From assembly GCA_018873245.2 (NCBI GenBank), contig JAEMBT020000005.1:4264001-4328000 (forward strand): a stretch of DNA of 64,000 bases. The letters run 5' to 3'. The notes beneath the pieces are model-generated. The model was not told the DNA's origin and searched no databases. It saw nothing but the letters and a program-made list of their open reading frames with translations. The translations under genes and the position numbers were made by a program. Numbering within the stretch: position 1 is the stretch's first letter; every line of letters begins with the position of its first letter. Positions 36,101 through 49,899 of the stretch are shown here, in pieces. Source of the stretch: Archegozetes longisetosus. Its lineage: Eukaryota > Arthropoda > Arachnida > Sarcoptiformes > Trhypochthoniidae.

Positions 36101-36991
36101 TCTGATATAACTTATTTAGAAAGTGGACGTGACTGAACATGATCTGACGAAACAAAAAGTTGATTAAAAATACTAATTTATTTATAGCTTAACAATTGCA
36201 AACTTTAAATCGTTTTATAAGATTGATCACTTTGCCTAATAAAATGCTTTTGCTGTTTCACCCAGTTACTATTTCATATATATATTTACATCTTTAGTTA
36301 CGTTCTAACCCATTTATAGTTGACGGATCGTTCTAGTCAAAAGCGCCCACCTTAAAAGATAATTCACTTTAAAAACAAACTTCAGTATCATATTTATGAG
36401 ACTCGTTTGGTATAGTGTTCACTATAAGCGGGTGTTCACTGTAAATGAGTTTGGGTGTAATTCTAAAGCACGCTTAATCTAACGGTATTTGCATTTCCGC
36501 CAATTAAAATTAATTATATTGGATCAGATGGTATTGATCGATAGTAAAAATAAGTTTTTATCTCATTTTTTTAATTTAATGCTTTTCTAATAACGTTTCT
36601 AGTCTAAAATAGATTTTTCAAAAATTATCTTTTAAACCTTTTTAGAATAAATAACGATTTCTTCTTATCCTGAATCTCCAAAATTTTATGATTAACTACA
36701 AAACTGTCTTATTTTGTTAGATTAAATGATAGTGAAACTCTCATTTGAATGAACTATATGAATCCATACACTGGCAATGGACTGTCAGGTAATAGACCAT
36801 TAGATAATAAGCTAGAATGACCAAAATATTCCAACTATTTAAAATGCTTATCAGTCTACTTAACAACTCCAAGTCATTTGAGTCTGTATTTAAACATTAA
36901 AATGGTTAGTGTTGAGCTGAAAAGTAGAATAATTGGATTTTCAACTTGATCCATAAAACTGAACGTTTGCCGTCAAACAATAATTGTCTGT

Positions 36992-37008
36992 CCACCAATT
37001 ATTGGTGG
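36992..37008. repeat. Near-perfect 17-bp palindrome
   Basis: CCACCAATTATTGGTGG can pair with itself (8-bp stem, 1-base centre). Its role is unknown. Confidence 0.7.
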
Positions 37009-39093
37009 TGCCTCTAATTCTGTCATTCATTAGCATACATTATTGAATGTGATAGTTCGAAGTGCGAGACAGATTAGGTCAACCAATAGGTTTATTAATT
37101 GATTTCCACTTGGTTGCGAACTTAGTTGTTTATCTTCTACTTCTATCTAAGAGGAATCCAAAGGAAAGCCTTGGAATCCTTGATTACTCATTACGTCCAA
37201 TGAGATTAGATAACAACAAATAGTACGACTCTTATCTTCTCTTACTTTTCTCAAACTTAACTATTAAATTATTGAAAATTTAGTTTTCCTAAAACTTCTA
37301 TCTCTAATTCTATTGATCGTTCAGCATTCATCAGTTAGATTTCTTTTTTCTCCTTTTCAATAACTTCCTTTCAGCTAAACCTCAAAAATCAATTATTTGA
37401 TCACAATTGAAAAAGCAAAAAGTCCTTTTGTTTCAATTCTAATATTCATTTGTTAATTAAAACTATTGCTCAAATCAATATAGTTTGAAATATTCGTCTA
37501 ACACATAGTTTTTCATGAAAATGATTTATGACTTAAGTGCAAAAAGTTTGAAATATTTAATATCCAAAAGTTTAATATTTTTTAATATAATCATATCTTT
37601 AGATGAACACTAATAATACTTTGGGAAAATGTTTAGAAGTTGAACACAATTAGCATGTAAGAAAACGACTCTTTATTTCAGACACTGCGTGTGTCAGGTC
37701 GACAAATCGAACAAATATTGTCTAAAAACCTTTTTGGTTTTTCCAAATATAATTCATGAAAATGTGTTTTTCGCTACTGCTCACAGATATTAAATTAATG
37801 GTCCAAATATTGATAAATGGTTCTCTTCTCTCAACGGAAATGATTTGCATGTGCAACATTGTCAGTAGATTCCTAGACACTCAACTACAGACTTCCTCTT
37901 ATTAATGTTGATCCAATTATTTCATTTTAGTTTTATTTTATTGAGAAAATCTGACGAGCATCTCAAAATTCTAGAATTCAGCTTTCATTTAATCAATAAT
38001 CTGCTCAGTAATTAAATAGAAAACAGCAATCAAATGGAAAGCTTTTCAAAACATTCTGATTGAACAGCAACTGAAAGTCAGTGAAATGATGATATAATTT
38101 TGACTAATTCTCAAAACTCGTGTAAATAATTGATTACTTGATTGCTATTTGAAGCATTAAAAGTATCGATCAATTTGATTTTTGATAAAATAAATTTTCA
38201 AACATTATTCGCAATATTAATGATAAATTACACTAGTTTTTACACTAATTACCAAAGTTTAAGAGACTTTTATCAACCACTTTAATGAGTTTTATAGACA
38301 TAAAACTTGAGATGTTTTATGCAATTTTATTACATGTTCTTTAGATATCTTGTTTTTTGCAATCGAGCTCTAAAATTGAACAAAATTTTATATTCTGTAG
38401 TCAAACAAGTTGTTTGAAGGACTTTATGCGTTAGAATAATATTGAATATTTAGGTGTAAGTGTACTTCAACTAAACTACATTAGACAACTATTTACTACA
38501 AAAAACGCACATTATTATATGCACTTGAAAAAGTCGAAAGCTACTTTTATTTTCAACCATTTTTCTTTGGATTTCAAGTTTTATTAGTATATTAGTTACA
38601 TAAAAATTTATTAATATATACCAATAATGCATTAACTTTACAACTCATTTAAAAGGCACAAAAAATTTACAATGTATCTCATTTTTTCGATTGTTATCTT
38701 TGAGCTATAGTTAATTTGATATTATATATTAGAAAAAAAATTCATAATAATATAGTGGCATTAGTTGGACATAAGAATAGAGATAAAAGCTAATTATGAA
38801 TGATGGAGTTAGAGAGGATGATGTTTAATAGAAAGAGCATTTATGTAATTGCAAGCAAGAGTTAAGTGTAGAAAAGCAACTAAAAAACTTATTACTAAGT
38901 GATCCAACTTTGACTTGTGTACAGTGTTTTCTCGTTAGGTTAGTCTCAAGGGATTTCCAGTATTAATTCACATTAAAGGTTGTCCTCTATAATCGAGTCA
39001 GATTATTATTACAGGCTTCCATACCATCCACCACAACACCTCTGAAACATCCAATTCTTATCGAACTGATTCTACTTATTTGAGCATATTGAG

Positions 39094-39129
39094 ATTACAA
39101 TTTAAATTACAATTTAAATTACAATTTAA
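39094..39129. repeat. 12-bp tandem repeat, three copies
   Basis: ATTACAATTTAA occurs three times in a row with no or one mismatch. Confidence 0.85.
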
Positions 39130-41152
39130 TTATGCATCCATTGTTCTAAACAGTAGTCTTGCTACATCTCTAAATATTAGAGTACTAATTCCTATTAAGG
39201 TTTTACGCATCTAACCTAGTTTAAGATCAAATGTCTGACGATTCTACAATTTTTGTCAATTTGTTCTAAGAAAAAGTTTAATTTGCAACAATCTTTCCAA
39301 ATGTTGTAACTTTAATTAGATTAGACTAGATTTGAAGCTTTCAAATTATTCATTACTCATTAATTATTGATAGTGAAATATAACCTAATGAATTTAAGCA
39401 AAAATAGATATTATTCGTCATTTCTAAAATATTCAGTTTGCTCTGATCATCAATAAGTATTGATTACTTTAGGTAGTCTATAAATTTGTTTTAAAATTCA
39501 CTTTTGCTCGCATCGAACTTCAAGAAGCAATCTATCCTTAAAATAAAACCTCATGAATAAGTTTTTTTTTTGTTGAACTGTAGTTTTTCATATTTAAACT
39601 AGAGTTTTTTCATATCGAACACTGAATGTCAGTTCTCGACTATTAAATATGAGAGAATAACAGTGACTCTCTTCTCGGCATAATATTAATTGAAGTTTAG
39701 TCAAATTTATCAAATTCAAATAAATATAATGTACCCAAATAACATATAGTCTTCTGCGACAATAGAGATGTGTTTTATATCAAGCGCAACCGCGAATGCG
39801 GACTATTTCGGATGTCAGTACCAATTCTTCTTCAACTTCTTCTTCGAGTAATTTTTTACCTAACTTTCGTTTTTGCCTAACATGTTGGTGTCAAGATTGT
39901 CAGCTTAGATATTGATACCTTATTTATGCATAACTTTACAGCATTGTCAAAATTAGTTAATCAAAATGGTGTTTTAGTAAAACTTCAGTTTTGTACACCT
40001 CATCCTTTTTATTTGATTGAAGTGTATTCACATGTGTTTTACTAAACACCTTTTGATTATTTATTGCAAAATATAAAGACAAACACTTTTTAATTCAAGT
40101 TATAGTTGTATGTAATTAGATTAAATAAAACTACGCTTACGAAAAATCTATGAATATTTGGATTTGGGCAGAAATATCCTTGAAAACACATAAATGAACA
40201 CTTCATACCAAGCTATGATTGATTCTAATAATCAAACTTTCAATTCAATAGAGAACAAATCAAATTACAATAAGTTAGCGATTAATGTAAAGTAGGGAAC
40301 TTTTGAATTACAATAATTTGTTTGAAACCACATAATAAAGGTGTTTGGAGTTATTTAAACTGGGTTTGAGTGAAGAATTAGAGCCTCAATTTTGGAAGTG
40401 TGCAGACCTAATGCATTAATTTTAGAAGTATATCAAGCACGTGTTGTAAACAATACTTAACCCGATTAACTAAAATTCTCAGTATAAGTAAGTCAAAATT
40501 TTAGTCGCTTTAAGCTTAGGTTTCCGCTAAATGCGACAATATTGACCAAGTTGTTAGTTAAAACCCATAAGTGTGATATATTGGTAAAGTCTTATCAAAT
40601 TCTAAGAATTTTTTTACTCTGATTCAAGAAATAATTGTCGACTTTAAAGATAAGTTTTATGATTTGATTACTGCGGATGTTGGTGATATGCTGACATATG
40701 GTGTAGCATAGCATTTGGCCAACGGGCGCGGAAACTGAGAGTTGCTCATCTATTTTGAACAAAGTTAGCGTAGAGTAGAGCTAGTGCTGCATTGCGTCTA
40801 ACCTAAGCTAGTTTGCGATCATGCGAACTATGATTCAGATCTGCATTCCGACTGCTGTAGTAATGCCAATGACTGCATCACATTCAGTCACAACTACTGC
40901 AATACGATCGATACAAAACGTGAAAGAAGCGCATGGCTTTAGGTGAAACACTTTTATGACCTAAAATCAACTTGACATGAATTACATAAACCGAAATTTG
41001 TAGTTTTACTACTGTTGTTTGGACAAAAAAGAAAACTAACTCGTGTTGGAACTATTGTTTGATCTGTGCTTATAAGAAGTACCTATCCTATTCTTCCTGC
41101 TAAGTTCTATCAATTGATGTCGAAGTTGTAAGCAGTTATTAGTGTATATTCA

Positions 41153-41275
41153 CTGCAACTATACCTCAGCTATACCTCAACTGTACCTGAACTATATCTA
41201 AAGTAATATAACTTTGAAACTAGACCTAAAGTAAAGTAATATAACTTTGAAACTACACCTAAACTAATCCAACTT
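41153..41275. repeat. Imperfect tandem repeats
   Basis: CTATACCTCA-like 10-12-mers occur four times, followed by two copies of AAGTAATATAACTTTGAAAC about 46 bp apart. Confidence 0.65.
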
Positions 41276-41829
41276 CTAAACTAAATACAAAACTTTGCCG
41301 GTAAATTGTTTTACTGATAGTTAAATACTTAAGTTGCAACGAATCTTACTTGAAATCATATCTAATTGATTTACATAGTATTGGTCAAAGTTATCCAAGT
41401 TTGACTTTGCGTGTTTTCTGCATATTTATTGTCAACAACTGAATTGGATTGCAGGTAAGTTTTAACTGTCAACTCAAATCATGATTTACAGCTGACAATT
41501 ATGCTAAAGTCCATTCAATCCAATCGGCATTGATGTGACTCTAGTCTAGATTGAATGAATTTTTATTATATTTAGTTCCTTTGCTATCATAAACTAATCA
41601 AATGTTTATAAGAGTAATAGTTAGCGTAGTTTTGCCCTTAAATTGCATTTGAATCAATTTGTCAAATAGTTGGTGTCCACGGCTTAGTTGCATTGTTATC
41701 GGTTGCCGGGGAATCAGCACTAATAGCAGTGGTATTAAGTTTTCATGTATTTATTATTCAACCGAATGGACAGAATCCTAACAACAAGGTTAAGAGTTAG
41801 AGCATGTTATGCAACATCAACGGAAGACG

Positions 41830-41895
41830 TAGTGTTAGGCATAGCGTTAGGCAGAGTTAGGCATAAAGTCAGGCATAGAATTCGGCATAGAGTTA
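41830..41895. repeat. Degenerate minisatellite, GTTAGGCATA unit
   Basis: Five diverged copies of a 10-14-bp unit around GTTAGGCATA or GTCAGGCATA stand in tandem. Confidence 0.7.
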
Positions 41896-42508
41896 AGTAT
41901 TAGAACTGCAATGCATTTAACCAGATTGTCAGTGAGTTCGTACATATTCTCGTAATAGTACTCATTGAGCTGACGCATTGCAGGTAAAGATTCAGCCAAT
42001 GGTATTGAGTCTAAGCACTTTGATATTGACAAATGTTGGCCACTCCTCGTTGGCCTGATCGCATCCCAACTGAAACATACACTTAACTTAGTTCTCCCTA
42101 AATGTTCACACTAACTGTTACTTTAACTAACTTTTAACTCATTCTATACTTACTCATTGATTGTTACAATAGTTTTATTGTAATTAAAGTATATAATCAA
42201 TTTAAACAAATACTTTTGTCTTATTTTCAATTTGTCAAACTTGTGGTCAAAGCATTTGTATGTGAGAGACGTACAAAGTGTGCATCGGCTCAACACTGAC
42301 TCACTGAAGGGCTAATACGTGAGCACAAGTCATCGCATTACGGCTGCATTACTTCTGATCTGCTGTTCTCACAACTGAATAACGATTTGTTTCGTAGAGA
42401 ATTCAAAATTTCAAAACTCTCGTTATATTGTAAGCTATTATTGAGTCGCTTTTCTGTTGTCCGACTTATTCTAACGAATTGAATTGAACTGTTATTTCAA
42501 TATAAACA

Positions 42509-43668
<1,160 letters not shown>

Positions 43669-46600
43669 AGTGTAAGTTCGGGTTCATTCTTATGGATCTG
43701 TATATTAAAGATTTTAATTAAATGCATTAAACAGATTGTAAACATTATTTGAAAACAAATTGAATGATTGAAAACATTGATTTAGAAAGTTTTAAAGATT
43801 AATAATATTCTTTTTACTCATAATGTCTTAATCTAAACAAAAGGATAAAAATATGAGTTTGTCTTAAATTTGCAAAATTGTTTGTTCAATACTTTCTTCA
43901 CTAAAGTTACATAAGACTCACATTCGTAAGACATTACCATTTTATCTTTAAACAACGTTTTCTCTTTTCACTGATTTCTTTTGTACCATAATTATGATTA
44001 TAATTAAAGGTGTGTTTGTCTCTACTTTTCTTGCCATATATACTATTTCTATTTCTCTTCTTTTCTCATCAATAAAATTTCAAAACTCTTTTATTCCTTG
44101 ACTTTTCTTTCAATTCTTGTCTCAACTAATTCCACTTGAGATCAGATGACCAATAATTGATATTTAATGGGAATCAAATATCTTGTTAATCTTACTAGTT
44201 CTATTGTTTGATTATATAAGAGGTAAGCAATCAAACCAACGGCTGACTTAATGTAATCCCTCTCAATGCTTCGTTTCATTTAAGTTTAGCCAACACTATG
44301 TCATCTCATGTTTCAGGTCTTTGAATATTTGACGTCAAATTCATATCTTTTTCTGCAGTGTAAGAAAATTACTGATTTTACAAAACCTACTCGCAATTTA
44401 AAATAGCTTTACGTGAGCAAATCGATTGAAACAATCTTTATGTGAATCCTTTCAGCTGAGACTAGAAATTTGTAGACATGTGAAAACAATTGATAGTAAA
44501 TCGATTTAATTAAGAAGATATACTAAAATGGATTAAGTCGAGCATAGTTGTGGAAAATGCAATACTTATTTAATTAGACGAATTGCGAAATAAGGCACGT
44601 GTTCTGCATTATCATTATTGTAATTACTTTTCCACAAACAACTTTAGTATTCATTCCTAGTATTTAACCTTCAATAGCGGCTTCAGTTTTCCTATATTTT
44701 AAAAATGTTTCTCTACTTCAATAACAACTAGACGATTGTAATTCAGAGCTCATTGATAACTAATTTAGGCCAAATCATTCACTTTAGTTCATTTCGTATC
44801 ATATCATAAATCGATTACTAGTTCGTATAAATATATATACTATTAGTTGAAGAAATGATCAACTATTGGATCTCATTTGAGTTGATATGAGTTGAATATC
44901 AAATATGATTACGTAATCACTTTTATCAGAAATAGCGTTTGACTAAACTTTTAGCAATGATTGCAATGCATTCATACGTATCTATGAGTTTAATTTAAAA
45001 TTACAGTAGAATTAGTTATAGAATTAGTTATTCATGGAACTGCAATAGGATAAGTTCATATGTGCGAATCATTTTCTTCGTATGGATCATTTTTTTCAAA
45101 TATTCAATACCAAGTCTTATATAAGCGGAGTATTCAATTGAAAGTACGTGCAAATATTGCACTGTAACGTAATGATTGTATTTTTTTTTTATTTATCACG
45201 CTGTAGTAGAAATTCTTTTAGATCGTTGTCATGTGTTTTTCCACCTTGTACTTCACTTTTGCCGCTATTAAACGTGTTCTCAGAAAGTTTCTATTATCTC
45301 AAAGTTTCTGTTATCGAAATGATCGGCTTTAATCGTTAATTTCATAGTAGTCAAGTCGAGTCTAAATAGATTTGCGAAGTTTTCTATAAAGCTCTAAATC
45401 ATATTTCCTTGATAAACGTATTAACTTAATTCAAATAATACTCTCATAAGAGCTTTTTATTAGGATCTTTAGTTCATTCAATATAATTAATGTGTACTAA
45501 AATCTTGAATTCAATAAGAATTCGACTATTGTGCGCCATCGACAGCCCTGAGGGACGCCACCTAAAGAGACATAGTTTGACGCCGTTTGTTTTTAAATTG
45601 CAACACCTTCATTGTCATCTAAGTCCAGATCGAGTTACACAAGTTTTTCGATAACAAGTGTCAAATGCGATCACTGAATAACATTAACACCCAAAGGGTG
45701 TTCCTTAAATCTAGTTTGAAATGAAGTTATTAATAAAATGTTATTTTCATACCGATGCAAACTTTTGGCATATTTAGCGATATGTGGCCCATGTTTGTTA
45801 CACTCTTAATATAACTACTATTTGAATTCTAATTTTCACAATTTTCATTCTTTTCAGAATTATTCCAAACTTCAATCATTGATATGCTTTTGAAATTAAA
45901 ATTAAGCTAAACATAGATAAATTGGTGCTTAAAATTTCTTGTGGTCACTAAAATAGAAATACTCGGTTTCTTGTTTTTCAATAAAAAATTTGAATAGTAA
46001 TGAAAAAGGATTCAAAATTTGGGAGGTTTTTGAAAAGTTAAAAATTCTATCGTATTTATAATTATGAAATTTTCAAACTCTTAATATACCATACGTATTT
46101 TCTCCGTTACTAATCCACTTATTACTTAAGAAACTTATTAAAGCTTGTTCATTACATTTCAATTATATCTGGTTTGATTTCATATGGATCTGTTAGTAGT
46201 AATCTCATTTTCAATCAATTCAGAAGTAGCTAAGAGTTCTGCTTAAAAGTTGGCAACTCTTTGTTTCGCTATTGGAGAGACAGTTGAGTTCAAGTCAACT
46301 TTAGATCGAGATCAAACTTTCCCTAATCAACGTATGTTCAACTCAATTAAATCTAAATTTTTGATCATTTTTTGAAATTTTGAGATTGTCGGGCGGAAGA
46401 ACAAACGAATTGATTTTACTAAATGTTAGACATTAAACATATATATTGACTTGTGCCAAAAGTTAAAAATGCTTTTCATTATTAATTTGATTCACGGCTT
46501 CTCTGGAGATGACTAAAACAATCTGTTAAACCATTAATGAGTCGAATAAGAGGACAATGTCGACAGAAAAATTGAGACAAGCGTGGACGTGAAGCTGCAG

Positions 46601-47241
46601 AGCAACAAACTCTTGAGTTCGATTCGCCTAAACCCATGAAAAGAAGCACCATCGATTTATCAAAATCTCTAACCCTCGGATGAACCACCAAAACCGCGCT
46701 CTCGGCAATTGATTCCAGTATTTACTCCATCGACACCTTGAAACTCAAAATTAGTTATGTCTCTAATGAATTTTTATCAATCAATAGACACTTTCACGTA
46801 ATTTTCGCTTACTATTTTATATTTAAGGCTGACTTAAGATTAAATAATGACTTATGAAAGGTTTGTCACAATATTTGTTTAAATATTGAATTGAAGAAGT
46901 TATCAATAGTGTTGACAAAGCTTTATCAGCAATAATTAATCTCATATAAGGTTTCACACCAAAATAGTTTGGTTATCAGATAATCAAAATATTGTTCCTT
47001 TAATAAGCCTCACTAATACAAGAATAATCCGAATTATCTTGTTTTTGGATTTTTATTCTAATTTTAAGTGCTCGTATTCGTCAAGTGGAATATATACTAT
47101 ACCTTATATGTCAATATCTTTTCACTAATCACTCAAATAAAGTCAATATGAATGTTCAAATGCTTAATGATTTTGTTAATCAAATGATTAACATTATGAT
47201 ACAACGAATTAAGTTTTGCGAATAAAAACAATAAAAATTAA
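43669..47241. other. Gap between calmodulin and EAPP
   Basis: It holds the calmodulin 3' untranslated region, which is probably long, and the 3' side of EAPP. No further gene is recognised except the broken coding-like fragment at 46482-46740. Confidence 0.45.
46482..46740 (+). pseudogene. Possible coding relic, unrecognised
   Basis: One plus-strand frame reads LKQSVKPLMSRIRGQCRQKN, a stop, then DKRGREAAEQQTLEF followed by DSPKPMKRSTIDLSKSLTLG, a stop, then more. The composition is protein-like and the GC content is higher than in the flanks. With three in-frame stops within 85 codons and no introns evident, it looks like a decayed exon. I do not recognise the family. The minus strand over the same bases is also open for 69 codons, which is probably a shadow. 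Confidence 0.3.
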
Positions 47242-47963
47242 CTAAAAACTAGCCAATACGCTGAAGAAGTGGTAGACCTCTTCGCTGTCATATACGGCCA
47301 CTTGAGTGTTACAAACAGAACAAAAAACTGCAAAATAATTATCAACCGATGCATTATCTCTATTGAACCGATTTGGTTTCCATTTTGACTTTTTGTTTTT
47401 GTATTGCAACTTTTGAGTGAAATCGATTCTGCAGTTCAAGACAAACATAGCTCTGTATTGCGTTTTGTATATTACATGTCTTTGACAGTCCAGACACAAC
47501 AACGACATACAACACGGACAGTTAAGTGTAGCATCACTTGTGGCTAACTTTGAGCTACCATTTGATGCCTTATTGGCCATAAGTCTTTGACGGTCAACCC
47601 ATTTCTGGTCCGATTCATCAGATTCGGGGTCATACAACAGTTCGTCATTTTTTAGTCTTTCATTATCTGGTTCTTCACTATTTGTTTGGTTTGATGGCAA
47701 ATTGGTCTCTTTATGAACACCATTGACGTGGTTGAGTCTTTCTCTTTCCATTTCAGTCTCAAAGTCTTCGTCATCTTCGGGCTCATTCGATGTAAACAAT
47801 GATTTGAAGTCTTCGTCGTCACTACTAACAGTAATAATAAGAAAATGAAAACTTAGATCAACCTTAAAGTTAATCAATTATAAAACTAGATTGAATTGAG
47901 TGCAAACCTGGTGTCAATCATTTCATGATCACTTAGCTCTTCAACGCAATAATAGTCATCCAT
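47242..47963 (-). CDS. EAPP: E2F-associated phosphoprotein
   Basis: Two exons on the minus strand (47963-47908 and 47824-47242) give 212 residues. EAPP is a nuclear phosphoprotein that binds activating E2F factors and affects E2F-dependent transcription in vertebrates. The N-terminal half is acidic (MDDYYCVEELSDHEMIDT, then SSDDEDFKSLF and PEDDEDFETEMERER). A YDPESDESDQKWVDRQR stretch follows. The conserved C-terminal half carries CPCCMSLLCLDCQRH, YKTQYRAMFVLNC, FCSVCNTQVAVYDSEEVYHF and ends FSVLASF. The Cys pairs (CPCC, CLDC, CSVC) suggest zinc binding. Human EAPP is longer (285) because of a longer acidic part. The start follows from the first ATG and the conserved MDD opening. Confidence 0.92.
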
Positions 47964-48723
47964 TCTTTTCAATTATAAATATTCTCTTCAAATATAACAA
48001 ACCTTTAATTTAATAATAATTTCGAAACGTTTGGATTACTTAAATAGAAATGTAAATATTATGCCATCACTTGTTATGCTTATAGTCGGCAAACGTTCGT
48101 TTTATATCTGCCTTAATTTGTGCTAAGTATCGGGTATGAGTATTTATGTGGATCACTCGCTCTTGCCTTCCATTCTTAGTCCACTATGCACACCATTCCT
48201 CTAACCTAACCTAATCTGATCTAACCTAACTTAATTAGTAGCATTAGATGTAAGCTAGCTAAGTTAGTTAGGTTAAGAAATGGGCGTCTGCGCCCTAGAA
48301 ACGGAAAGCAAGTCCGAGCGCTCCACATAACTGTCGTGTACCCAGTACTTAGCATAAGTTAAAGGAAACATAGAACTAACATTTACTAGAAATCAATACT
48401 AGAGAAACGATTGTTAAAATCCTACCATCTTTTGGTTCATTCACTCATTCAATTGCTATAGCTTTCAAAATTGGTCTGCATCTAATGGTTTAATCAAAAG
48501 TATATCTGAAAACACAAAAAATAGATTATTTTGGAAACTGAGTTACAAATAAATCTTTTATTAAATCTAATACATGGTTCAGGTTCTTGAAAAACACATT
48601 ATAATGAATGAGAGTTATTGATAAAACTAATTCTTAATTTAATTATTATAAGATTTGACTGAAATATTTACAATAGAACAATAGTTTTATCCAAAGATTA
48701 TTAGATTAGGCATATGTTTAGCT
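47964..48723. other. Gap between EAPP and MRPL39
   Basis: The segment should contain the EAPP promoter and the MRPL39 3' region. The telomere-like inverted repeat (48200-48295) and a GC-rich stretch up to about 48350 stand out. Confidence 0.5.
48200..48295. repeat. Telomere-like CCTAA repeats in inverted array plus GC hairpin
   Basis: CTAACCTAACCTAATCTGAT and CTAACCTAACTTAATTAG are followed by the inverse TAAGTTAGTTAGGTTAAG (about 48258-48276). A GGGCGtctgCGCCC hairpin follows directly (48282-48295). The motif resembles the arthropod telomere unit TTAGG, but it is degenerate and palindromic. Confidence 0.6.
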
Positions 48724-49899
48724 TTATCCATTCACTTTTTGACTGGCTTCATACTCATCGCTAAGTTGTTCACTATTTTCTGAAACATGTTTCTTATCTT
48801 TAGTTTCATTAGATTTCTCACCAGAATGTTTGTCTGCAAGTCCTGACAAATTAAGTTTTGAAGCTCTTTCTCGTAATATAGAATAAGTAAATGTATTTAT
48901 GTTTAACTGTTTGGGAACTGCAATGCCTTGAAATCTGAACGTTGGGCCAAAATTTGTTTGAATTGGGTGTATAGCAGTGACAAAGATTGAACCGACTTGA
49001 GACGTATTCGATATCATTGGACCACAACTTATATCGATGTGATCTCCAACGCGATAAAGAGTCACTTCTTCTTTATTAGTCGCACTCGCGATCGAATCAA
49101 TTTGTTGTGCTTTGAAGGAGTTGTGTTCGAACATTTGTTTTGCGAGTTCTTTATTCACATCTAATCTTTCAAACATAATCTCTTCTAAAGCAGTCTTTCT
49201 GAGCATCGTTGTCAAGACATGCAGTTCTTCTTGCTTTGGTTTCCAATTGTCTAAATTGATGACAACATCGTATACAAAACTACCACTGTTTGGATCTGGT
49301 TTTGGCCAAGAATGAAGGCTAAGTTCGACTTCATCTTTAAATGCTTTTTCAATAATAGATCCCAAGAGAAACGAGCAACTTCTCCAAAATGCTTTATTAA
49401 CCATATAAGGGTTGGGTTCTTTGAAATGCTTGAATCTGAGACTACAATCACTAGTCAGTGGTCTACTCATATCCCAATAATGTTTGTCATCAATTTTGGC
49501 CAAAACGGATCTTTGAGTCAGTATTTGGTGGATGTGTTGCGCACAGTTATAAGGAGTTGAAATATTTTTATTCATAAATAGAGTAATTGTTTCGTTAGGA
49601 CTCAACGGATCGATTACCTGAACCTCTATCTTTTCTACTCTTGCCACTAATTCCGATTGACGCTTCTTTTCTTTGTCGAAAATACTGTTTCTCTTTTGTC
49701 TCAATTCCCCATTGGTTAACTTATTTACGTCTTCTTCTGATTCCTTTTTCAGGTATTGTTTGTTTGACTCATGTTTTGGTGAGTAATAGTAACCACTTTT
49801 CACAACTCTATTACCAAAACGGTAGTAACGTACCGATTGTTGCCTATAAAGACTTTTTAATGATATTAATTGACTTTTAATTACTTGAAACGAACGCAT
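48724..49899 (-). CDS. MRPL39: Mitochondrial large-subunit ribosomal protein mL39
   Basis: A single exon encodes 391 residues, close to the 338-360 of other animals. The protein belongs to the mitochondrial large ribosomal subunit and is related to threonyl-tRNA synthetase, with a TGS-like N-terminal part. Residues 1-45 are basic with many Arg, Ser and Tyr, as expected for a mitochondrial import signal. The family stretches IFDKEKKRQSELVARVEKIE, then VQVIDPLSPNETITLFMNKN, ISTPYNCAQHIHQ and YWDMSRPLTSDC are clear. FRFQGIAVPKQL lies near the end. A Ser/Glu/Lys-rich tail of 30 residues is not conserved. No intron is present, unlike most neighbours. It is divergent from the SLC35A-type gene. Confidence 0.92.
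   Translation of the reverse strand: MRSFQVIKSQLISLKSLYRQQSVRYYRFGNRVVKSGYYYSPKHESNKQYLKKESEEDVNKLTNGELRQKRNSIFDKEKKRQSELVARVEKIEVQVIDPLSPNETITLFMNKNISTPYNCAQHIHQILTQRSVLAKIDDKHYWDMSRPLTSDCSLRFKHFKEPNPYMVNKAFWRSCSFLLGSIIEKAFKDEVELSLHSWPKPDPNSGSFVYDVVINLDNWKPKQEELHVLTTMLRKTALEEIMFERLDVNKELAKQMFEHNSFKAQQIDSIASATNKEEVTLYRVGDHIDISCGPMISNTSQVGSIFVTAIHPIQTNFGPTFRFQGIAVPKQLNINTFTYSILRERASKLNLSGLADKHSGEKSNETKDKKHVSENSEQLSDEYEASQKVNG

Larger units (their letters stand above)
32190..42508. other. Ten-kilobase gene desert
   Basis: No gene is recognised between the heat-shock gene and calmodulin. Open frames are short (76 codons at 32969-33199; 80 codons at 35459-35701 minus). The last few kilobases may contain an untranslated first exon and regulatory DNA of calmodulin; the 40680-40960 stretch is less AT-rich than the rest. 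Short tandem repeats occur at 39094-39129, 41153-41275 and 41830-41895. A palindrome lies at 36992-37008. No transposon ends were found. Confidence 0.45.

Noticed and set aside
45530-45720. GC-richer patch with GACAGCCCTGAGGGACG as a possible RNA gene
   Set aside because: No consistent long stem, no promoter motif and no similarity that I recognise.
49312-49560. Plus-strand frames inside MRPL39
   Set aside because: They are shadows of the well-supported minus-strand gene.
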